NCBI GenBank assembly: GCA_016278515.1
Contig: JADQBR010000047.1
Span: 1 to 37,415 of the forward strand
DNA: 37,415 bases
Reading direction: 5' to 3'
From: Bacillota bacterium
Lineage (GTDB): Bacteria > Bacillota > JADQBR01
Position numbers and translations under genes: made by a program. Position 1 is the first letter of the stretch. The number at the start of each line of letters is the position of its first letter. This document shows positions 31,479-37,415 of this stretch, one piece after another. The notes under the pieces are model-generated. The model ran no database searches. It saw nothing but the letters and a program-made list of their open reading frames with translations, and was not told the DNA's origin.

Positions 31479-34226
31479 ATGTCTAGAAAAGAGGCGCCTC
31501 GTTGGGCATCTAAATTGGATAAAATGTTAGAAAAGATAATAGCAATTGTCGGGAACACTAATGTCATTACCGATAAAAAGGATTTACTTACGTATAAATA
31601 CGCTGCAACCGCATCGGGTATGCCGCCTGCAGCAGTAATTTTACCGGAAAGTACGGAGGATATATCCAGGATATTACAATTGCTTTATAGATATGAGGTT
31701 CCTGTTATTGCCAGAGGGGCAGGAACTAATTTAAATGGTGGGACTATTCTGGCTGGGGATAATGGAGAAACGGTTGTGCTAGAGTTGGCAAAACTAAATA
31801 AAATTTTGGAAATTGACCCGGACAATAGATACATGTTGGTTGAACCCGGCGTTACCAACCTGGAAGTGCAGCTTGCGGCAAAACCTTATGGTTTTTACTA
31901 TGCGCCTGACCCGGCAAGTCAGCAGGTATCAACAATCGGCGGTAATATAGCGGAAAATGCCGGTGGGCCCCGGTGTGTTAAGTATGGAGTGACTGCCAAC
32001 CATGTGCAGGGTTTGGAGCTAGTGCTCAGTGACGGTCGGGTCATTGTTTCCAACGGGCCCTTGGAGGGGCTTCCGGGCTACGATTTAACAGGCATCATGC
32101 ATGCTACTGAAGGCACATTTGCTGTTATAACAAAAGCTTGGCTAAAACTTATGAAGTTGCCTGAAGCAACGAAAACATTAATGGTTATTTTCGATTCTTT
32201 GGATGATGCAGCCAATTCTGTCTCCCAAATTATTGCGCAAGGCATAATTCCCACTACTCTAGAACTAATAGATAAACCGGTGCTACAGGCGGTTGAAGAA
32301 ACTGTTAAAATTGGCTATCCCCTGGATGCAGAAGCGGTACTTTTAATAGAGGTGGACGGCTTTTCAGTTGCATTGGACAGTCAGGCCCAGCAGATCATTT
32401 CTATCTGCCAGAAGAATAATGTCCGTGAAACACGGGTTGCCAAAAACGAAAAGGAAAGAGACATCATGTGGGAAGGTCGCCGCGGTGCGGTTGGCAGTAT
32501 TGCACGCCTAAAGCCTTCTTATGCTGAAGAGGATATTACAATTCCCCGCACCAAATTGCCTGAAATGCTACGCACTATTGCGCGACTCGCTAAAGAGTAT
32601 TCGCTAATAATTGGGAATGTATTTCATGCTGGAGATGGTAACTTCCACCCTGTAGTATTGTATGATGAAAGAAACGCGGAAGAAACCCAACGCGTTACTG
32701 ATGTAAACTATGAAATTATGAAAGAGGCTGCCAAATTGGGTGGTACAATAACTGGGGAGCACGGTATTGGCATTGAGAAGTTAAAAGGGATGCCGCTAAC
32801 CTTTACTGAAGATACTATGGTTTTTATGAGAAAGCTGAAACTAGCTTTTGATGAAAAAGACATCTTGAACCCCGGCAAGGTAATACCTGCTAATATTTGC
32901 GATTTGGTAAGTAGATCTAACCAGTGTCAAATTAGTGCTGAAAGAAAGCCGAAAATTAAAGACTTTATGGAGGCAATAGAACACGTTGGCATTATCATAG
33001 GTGAAGCTTTTCTTGATAAATATGCCTGTCATGGCCAAAAACCCTGCTGTGCTGTGAAAGCGAACTCCACCGAGGATGTAATAAATATTGTACAATTAGC
33101 TAATAAGCACCAAGCGTCATTGATTCCCTGGGGCCAGGGTAGCAAAAGCGATGTGGGCTGCAGAACAGTACCTGCAGAAACGGTCTTAGATTTAAGCAAC
33201 CTTAATAGGATTATTGATATAGATTTTGGCAATCTGACAGCAACCGTGGAAGCAGGGGTTAAGTTAAAAGACCTGCAACGGCTTTTGCTGGAAAAAAATT
33301 TGTTTTTACCTGTGGATCCGATACAGAAAGCTGAACCTACTATAGGAGGGCTAACCGCTGCTAATAGCACTGGTTCTTTGAGGCTCCAGTATAAAACGAT
33401 AAAGGACATGTTGCTGGGTGTAGAGGTTGTTACTCCCGAAGGGAAACAGATCAAATATGGAGGCAAAAATATTAAAAATGTTGCTGGCTATGACTTATGT
33501 AAACTTTTTGTCGGTTCTTGGGGTACATTAGGCATTATTACAAAAATTACTTTAAAATTATTCCCCTTACCCCAGCAGGCTATTTATAAAACTTTTTCTA
33601 TGGAGGACAGAGGGCTGTTTCAATCATTTTTAAATGAAATATACACCGGTTTGGAAACAAGTAGTCTGGACTTTGTGATATCTGATCGAATATACTATGT
33701 TAATATTGGCCTCAGTGGCCCTGCCGAGGCGGTAGATATGCAGGCAAAGATTCTGAACGGATTGTTCAAACCTGGTATAAAACAGACAGCCCATGTTGAG
33801 GATCGGGCGCTACAGTATGGAAAATCCTTTATCATAGACAAACTACCCACTGGTTATTTTCAACATTCAGGCTTGATTTTAAAGAGTTCTCTTTTATATA
33901 CTGATATTACACGCTGGATAGACACAATACTGAAAGCGGCAGGCGACACTAAGGTGATAATATATGGACATGCAGCCAATGGAATTGTTATTAGTTATTT
34001 TCCGGAAGTAATAGATAACAGCACAATAAGAAAAGCAGTAAGTAAATTTGAACAAGAAACAAGCTGGGGAGTGCATATAATTGAGATCTGTAGTAATCAG
34101 TTTGAGTCTGGGCACACTGATGCCAGGAAGCAGATGGAATTCAATTCGAGCCATTTAAAGGCAGCTCTTGACCCCTCAAATATCTTGAATCCAGGACGGT
34201 CAGTGGGGGGACGATACTATGAGTAA
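31479..34226 (+). CDS. Fused GlcD-GlcE FAD oxidase (two flavin domains in one chain)
   Basis: This 915-aa protein joins two FAD-binding modules normally on separate genes. Residues 1 to about 470 are a full GlcD-like 2-hydroxyacid dehydrogenase: PVIARGAGTNLNGG, DPASQQVSTIGGNIAENAGG, HAGDGNFHPV, GEHGIGIEK, DILNPGKVIP. Residues about 490-915 are GlcE-like: a second FAD domain (SLIPWGQGSKSDVG, NIKNVAGYDLCKLFVGSWGTLGIITK) and a shortened cap ending DPSNILNPGRS. In Escherichia coli GlcD, GlcE and GlcF form glycolate oxidase; here D and E are one chain and F follows with an 8-bp overlap. ATG 31479 is chosen as AGGGG lies 10 nt before it. It probably oxidises a 2-hydroxy acid supplied by LarA. Confidence 0.88.
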   Translation: MSRKEAPRWASKLDKMLEKIIAIVGNTNVITDKKDLLTYKYAATASGMPPAAVILPESTEDISRILQLLYRYEVPVIARGAGTNLNGGTILAGDNGETVVLELAKLNKILEIDPDNRYMLVEPGVTNLEVQLAAKPYGFYYAPDPASQQVSTIGGNIAENAGGPRCVKYGVTANHVQGLELVLSDGRVIVSNGPLEGLPGYDLTGIMHATEGTFAVITKAWLKLMKLPEATKTLMVIFDSLDDAANSVSQIIAQGIIPTTLELIDKPVLQAVEETVKIGYPLDAEAVLLIEVDGFSVALDSQAQQIISICQKNNVRETRVAKNEKERDIMWEGRRGAVGSIARLKPSYAEEDITIPRTKLPEMLRTIARLAKEYSLIIGNVFHAGDGNFHPVVLYDERNAEETQRVTDVNYEIMKEAAKLGGTITGEHGIGIEKLKGMPLTFTEDTMVFMRKLKLAFDEKDILNPGKVIPANICDLVSRSNQCQISAERKPKIKDFMEAIEHVGIIIGEAFLDKYACHGQKPCCAVKANSTEDVINIVQLANKHQASLIPWGQGSKSDVGCRTVPAETVLDLSNLNRIIDIDFGNLTATVEAGVKLKDLQRLLLEKNLFLPVDPIQKAEPTIGGLTAANSTGSLRLQYKTIKDMLLGVEVVTPEGKQIKYGGKNIKNVAGYDLCKLFVGSWGTLGIITKITLKLFPLPQQAIYKTFSMEDRGLFQSFLNEIYTGLETSSLDFVISDRIYYVNIGLSGPAEAVDMQAKILNGLFKPGIKQTAHVEDRALQYGKSFIIDKLPTGYFQHSGLILKSSLLYTDITRWIDTILKAAGDTKVIIYGHAANGIVISYFPEVIDNSTIRKAVSKFEQETSWGVHIIEICSNQFESGHTDARKQMEFNSSHLKAALDPSNILNPGRSVGGRYYE

Positions 34227-35469
34227 GTTAGATAAAATATATGAAGATATCGTGGCTTGCAATAAATGTGGTTTTTGCCAATCAGTTTGCCCAGTTTTTC
34301 GTGAAACTCGGATGGAAGGTTCAGTTGCCCGCGGCAGGATCGCGCTCCTGAGGGAGGCGGCAGAAGGGACGCTTCCCTTTGATGAGGATTTAAAAGAAAC
34401 TCTCTATGGTTGCCTGCTTTGTAAGCATTGTCAAGAGAATTGCCCTGCCGGGGTCAAAAGTTACGATATCATTTTAAAGGCGCGGGAGGTCTTAGCCAAG
34501 GAGCACGTCCCACTGGTTCAGAGATTTATTTTTAATCACATTCTCCAGTTTCCCAAACGCCTGACGCTGACCAACAGGCTATTGAAGTTGTACGAGAAGT
34601 CTGGCATCCGTTCCATAATAAACAAGACCGGTATGATTGGGGTGTTAGGGCCTGTAGCAAAGGCGGAAGATATAATTCCCGGGAACATTTCCCGTACGTT
34701 TAGAGATTTGGAAAAAACGTTAACACCCAATCTAAGCAATACTGTAATTCGGGTAACCTTGTTTGTGGGTTGTGGCACTAACTTGCTGGTGCCAGATCAG
34801 GGAATTGCCGCGGCGAATAGCTTGCGGGAGTTTGGCTGTGCGGTGTCCATCCCAGAAGTATTTTGCTGTGGCCTTCCGGCCAGCAGCTACGGATACACTA
34901 AAGTGGCCAGAGCATTGGCAAGGAAAAATATTGACATTATGGTGGCCGAAAATTCGGGTTATGTTGTTTCTGATTGTGCCAGTTGTAGTGGCTCCGTCAG
35001 AGAATATCCAAAGCTTTTTGATAAGCGCGACCCCTATTATGTTAAAGCTATCGAGCTGGCAGATAAAGTGATTGATTATTCCCAACTGGTACTAAAGCTT
35101 TTGGCGGGTCGAGCGCTGCAAGGGGAAAGGCGGGTAGTAACTTATCACCAGCCCTGCCACCAGTCCCGTTGCTTGGAAGTAAAGGAGGAGCCAAAAAGGC
35201 TTTTGGCCGACATTGAGGGAATTTCCTTTATCGAACTGCCGGAGGCAGACACCTGCTGCGGCGCTGCTGGTTCCTACATGGCAACACACCCGGAAATGTC
35301 AGAAAAAATACTTGAGCGAAAGATGGAAAATGTACGCAGAACCGGAGCTGCAATTTTGGTGACAAGTTGCCCGGCTTGTCTGCTGCAATTGCAGCGGGGA
35401 GCAAAGAAATTCAATGTTCCCGTCAAAGTAATGCACTTAGCACAAATAATTAATAATGCCAAACCCTAG
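34219..35469 (+). CDS. glcF: Iron-sulfur subunit GlcF of the second oxidase
   Basis: This 416-aa protein is the electron-transfer partner of the fused flavoprotein. Ferredoxin motifs are C14-x2-C-x2-C-x3-C24 and C65-x2-C-x2-C-x3-C75. CCG-type domains follow with VFCCGLPAS, DCASCSG, YHQPCHQSR, DTCCGAAGSY and TSCPACLLQ. It starts inside the fused gene (8-bp overlap). It shares layout with the GlcF at 20367, but they are clearly diverged paralogues, consistent with two oxidases of different substrate. Confidence 0.93.
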   Translation: MSKLDKIYEDIVACNKCGFCQSVCPVFRETRMEGSVARGRIALLREAAEGTLPFDEDLKETLYGCLLCKHCQENCPAGVKSYDIILKAREVLAKEHVPLVQRFIFNHILQFPKRLTLTNRLLKLYEKSGIRSIINKTGMIGVLGPVAKAEDIIPGNISRTFRDLEKTLTPNLSNTVIRVTLFVGCGTNLLVPDQGIAAANSLREFGCAVSIPEVFCCGLPASSYGYTKVARALARKNIDIMVAENSGYVVSDCASCSGSVREYPKLFDKRDPYYVKAIELADKVIDYSQLVLKLLAGRALQGERRVVTYHQPCHQSRCLEVKEEPKRLLADIEGISFIELPEADTCCGAAGSYMATHPEMSEKILERKMENVRRTGAAILVTSCPACLLQLQRGAKKFNVPVKVMHLAQIINNAKP

Positions 35470-35554
35470 TCAAGAAAAATGATATTAAGTAGTCTAATGT
35501 TTAAATCAAATGGTGGGAGCAAAGACTAAGCCAAGAAGATTGAGGTGGAGCAAT

Positions 35555-36220
35555 GTGTCTGAACAAATGTTTTCACAGTCCCCGTCCAAGGTGCTTAAGG
35601 ACGAGGTATACGAACAAATAAAAAATGCCATTATGGAAGGGAAATTAAAAGAGGGAGACCGTATATTGGAATCCGACATTGCAGAACAAATTGGTATCAG
35701 TAGAGCCCCAGTGAGGGAGGCTATTCGGCTATTACAGCAGGAAGGTTTAGTGGTAACATCGCCTCATAGAGGTACGTTTATCAGTGGTTTAACGGTGGAA
35801 GATACTAGGGAAATTTTTAGCCTGCGTAGCATTTTGGAGCAGTTTGCTGTAGGTCTGTGTATCAACAATCTTTCTCAGGGTGATATAGAAACTTTGTACA
35901 AATATGTTGATTTAATGAGACAGGCAGCTATCGAGGAAGACGTGCGGAAAGTAGCTAAGTATGACTCTAAGTTTCATGAGTTAATTTATAAAAAAACACA
36001 TCATAAGCGTTTAAAAGAAGTTATGTCCCTGCTTAATACTCCCGTTCGCGCCTTTATGGCTACTACTAATCGATTGTACGCCAACCTGGAGGATGTAGCC
36101 GATGGACATGTTCCCATTGTAGAAGCTTTAACCAGTAAAGATGCAAAGCATGCTGCTCAGGTGATTGAGGATCACATTAAAGAAGTGGGTGAGCAGTTGC
36201 TGGAACAAATGGAAGACTAA
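35555..36220 (+). CDS. GntR-family transcriptional regulator (FadR/FCD type)
   Basis: This 221-aa DNA-binding protein has a winged helix (LKDEVYEQIKNAI to ISRAPVREAIRLLQQEGLV, with the PHRGTFISG wing) and a helical FCD ligand domain. The latter carries a metal site His in YDSKFHELIY and further His near the end, typical of binding organic acids. I prefer GTG 35555, with AGGTGGAG before it, over the earlier ATG 35510, which adds a basic tail but has a weaker site. It lies last in the oxidase operon. TATAATGTCGA sites at 10310, 10332 and 25323 are the best candidate operators, as this family recognises GTC-GAC-like palindromes. Confidence 0.9.
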   Translation: MSEQMFSQSPSKVLKDEVYEQIKNAIMEGKLKEGDRILESDIAEQIGISRAPVREAIRLLQQEGLVVTSPHRGTFISGLTVEDTREIFSLRSILEQFAVGLCINNLSQGDIETLYKYVDLMRQAAIEEDVRKVAKYDSKFHELIYKKTHHKRLKEVMSLLNTPVRAFMATTNRLYANLEDVADGHVPIVEALTSKDAKHAAQVIEDHIKEVGEQLLEQMED

Positions 36221-36283
36221 TATTAACACTACGGCGTCATTTGTGATTGAGTAAGCAAATGGGAATTATCCCTTGATGTATTA

Positions 36284-36370
36284 AAACCCAACATTTGGCT
36301 GGAGATTCAGACCTGTTTAAAAGTAAGGTCTACTTGCGGTTTCCGGCTCAGTGTTGGGTTTGATTTTTTA
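36284..36370 (+). terminator. Long three-segment hairpin with T-run: terminator or small RNA
   Basis: AAACCCAACA (36284-36293) pairs with TGTTGGGTTT (36352-36361). Inside, GCTGGAGA (36298-36305) pairs with TTTCCGGC (36340-36347) using G-T wobbles, and AGACCT (36309-36314) pairs with AGGTCT (36326-36331). GATTTTTTA follows. The fold ends the GntR operon. It is far longer than a normal terminator, so a small RNA 3' part or a sensor is possible; I do not recognise a known class. Confidence 0.65.
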
Positions 36371-36470
36371 CTTGGTTAAGGCTATAACATCCAAGGATAT
36401 AAGACCGCTGAAGAAATTGTATATTTTAGCAGGAAAAGGAGTATTTTTCGGAGAAATAGTTTAGTGAAAA

Positions 36471-36519
36471 TGGAATATGTAATTCCAAATTAAATACATA
36501 TATTTTTTATTTTTGGAAT
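36471..36519. promoter_or_regulatory. Candidate IclR-type operator before the IclR gene
   Basis: TGGAAT (36471-36476) and ATTCCA (36482-36487) form a palindrome with a 5-bp centre, much like the IclR consensus TGGAAATNATTTCCA of Escherichia coli. A third half-site, TGGAAT, lies at 36514-36519. It sits 87 bp before the start of the IclR-family gene, so autoregulation is likely. Confidence 0.5.
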
Positions 36520-36573
36520 AAAAATAGCTTAAGTAGGTTGTTGAATGTCTATTAAAGGAAAGGATTATGCCCA

Positions 36574-37389
36574 GTGGAACATGCGGAAGGGAAATATCTT
36601 GTACAGTCATTAGCTAAAGGATTAACAATCTTGGAATGTTTTAATTCCGATATGAAGGAATATGGAGTGACGGAATTAGCGGGCGTTGTCAATCAACCTG
36701 AGAGTACTGTCCAGCGAATTATTAATACACTTGAATACAAAGGGTATTTGTTGCAAAATCCTAAAACAAAAAAATACCGATTGTCTCTGAAAATGCTAAC
36801 CAACCTGCAAGTTGGACAGCAAATGATGCTATGGCAAGAGAAGGCTAAGAAACACCTAGCTTGGCTGAATGAAAAGTGTGGCGAAACGGTGAATCTTGCA
36901 ATTCGTGACGGGGACAAACTGGTCTACATTGATAAGGTTGATAGTAATCATCTGCTACGTCCAAATTTTGTTGTTGGTCTCAGGTATCCGCTCTACTGTA
37001 CGGCTATTGGCAAATGTCTCTTGCTTGATTTCCCCAGGCATAAATTAAAATATTTGTTTCCCAACGGTCTGGAAAAGATAGCTCCTGATACTAAGGCTGA
37101 CTTGAAAGAGTTGGTAAAAGATCTGGATGCTCTCGGTGAAGATGGGTATGCCATTGATGACGAAGAGTTTCAACAAGGACTTTACTGCATCAGTGCACCA
37201 GTGCACGGTCTAGATGAAAAGGTGGTAGCTGCAGTAAGCATTTCTTCGCCCAAAGTAAGAATCACCAATGAAAATAGAGGTGATTTAATTAAGTGGATAC
37301 TGGAGACAACCCAACAGGTTTCTAATGAATACCGACAAATATTTAGTAGTGATAATAATCATAGCCTCTCGGAATTAAAGAGAAGTTAA
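36574..37389 (+). CDS. IclR-family transcriptional regulator
   Basis: This 271-aa regulator has an N-terminal winged helix (residues about 8-70, VTELAGVVNQPESTVQRIINTLEYKGYL). A C-terminal effector domain includes YCTAIGKCLL, the DGYAIDDEEFQQGLYCISAPV block and the AAVSIS strand. Such proteins sense small acids and control catabolic genes. The start is GTG 36574 with AGGAAAGGA about 9 nt before; an overlapping ATG in another frame is shorter and disregarded. It is transcribed separately, with its own palindromic site upstream. Targets in the cluster are not shown by the sequence. Confidence 0.92.
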   Translation: MEHAEGKYLVQSLAKGLTILECFNSDMKEYGVTELAGVVNQPESTVQRIINTLEYKGYLLQNPKTKKYRLSLKMLTNLQVGQQMMLWQEKAKKHLAWLNEKCGETVNLAIRDGDKLVYIDKVDSNHLLRPNFVVGLRYPLYCTAIGKCLLLDFPRHKLKYLFPNGLEKIAPDTKADLKELVKDLDALGEDGYAIDDEEFQQGLYCISAPVHGLDEKVVAAVSISSPKVRITNENRGDLIKWILETTQQVSNEYRQIFSSDNNHSLSELKRS

Positions 37390-37415
37390 GGCTATCAATT
37401 GGTATAGTATGGTAA

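Larger units (their letters stand above)
36221..36573. other. Intergenic region between the GntR and IclR genes
   Basis: These 353 bp hold a large hairpin terminator (36284-36370) and an IclR-type palindrome (36471-36487) with an extra half-site at 36514-36519. Between them is plain AT-rich sequence with no gene or clear promoter hexamers. Confidence 0.55.

Overview
The window looks like chromosomal DNA of an anaerobic, low-to-mid GC Firmicute, most like Clostridia of the Peptococcaceae/Desulfotomaculum type. This is inferred from strong AGGAGG-type ribosome sites, TTG and GTG starts, a Gram-positive-type lipoprotein in a TRAP transporter, and ferredoxin-linked 2-oxoacid oxidation with ADP-forming acyl-CoA synthetase. 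No species is claimed. There are no rRNA, tRNA or CRISPR elements.

Region 1 (1-4200) is AT-rich accessory DNA. It holds a PIN-toxin/small-partner pair, a DEAD-box RNA helicase, a Nudix gene remnant, a nitrilase-family amidase and an IS200-type element. The transposase of that element has lost the first His of its HUH motif.

Region 2 (4460-10180) is a sigma-54 module. An ACT-PAS-AAA+-Fis activator sits beside a perfect 27-bp inverted repeat carrying three CCAGTAATGG boxes 22 bp apart. Next comes a -24/-12 promoter driving a methionine gamma-lyase. A second, near-perfect -24/-12 promoter drives an unrecognised 420-aa protein and a PanB-type hydroxymethyltransferase, with no other pantothenate genes nearby.

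Region 3 (10300-25250) is a run of plus-strand catabolic genes: M20 hydrolase, TRAP transporter (dctPQM), second M20 hydrolase, nitrilase-type amidase, C45 acyltransferase/hydrolase, SDR, GlcD and GlcF, a Lar_N protein, a DapA-like aldolase and an MFS carrier.

Region 4 (25300-37415) holds an ADP-forming acyl-CoA synthetase split into alpha and beta genes around iorAB, then a canonical LarA, a GlcD-GlcE fusion with its own GlcF, and GntR and IclR regulators. The 11-mer TATAATGTCGA occurs as an inverted pair before region 3 and once before region 4. It joins a -10 box to a GntR-like TGTCGA element and suggests one regulon.

Working model (inference): amide-, acyl- or carbamoyl-linked compounds and 2-hydroxy acids are imported, hydrolysed, racemised (LarA) and oxidised (GlcD/E/F, SDR) to 2-oxo acids. 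Amino acids are deaminated by the lyase. 2-Oxo acids are then oxidised by IorAB to acyl-CoA, and the synthetase harvests ATP. The PanB-type enzyme could release a one-carbon unit from a ketopantoate-like intermediate. The substrate cannot be read from the sequence.
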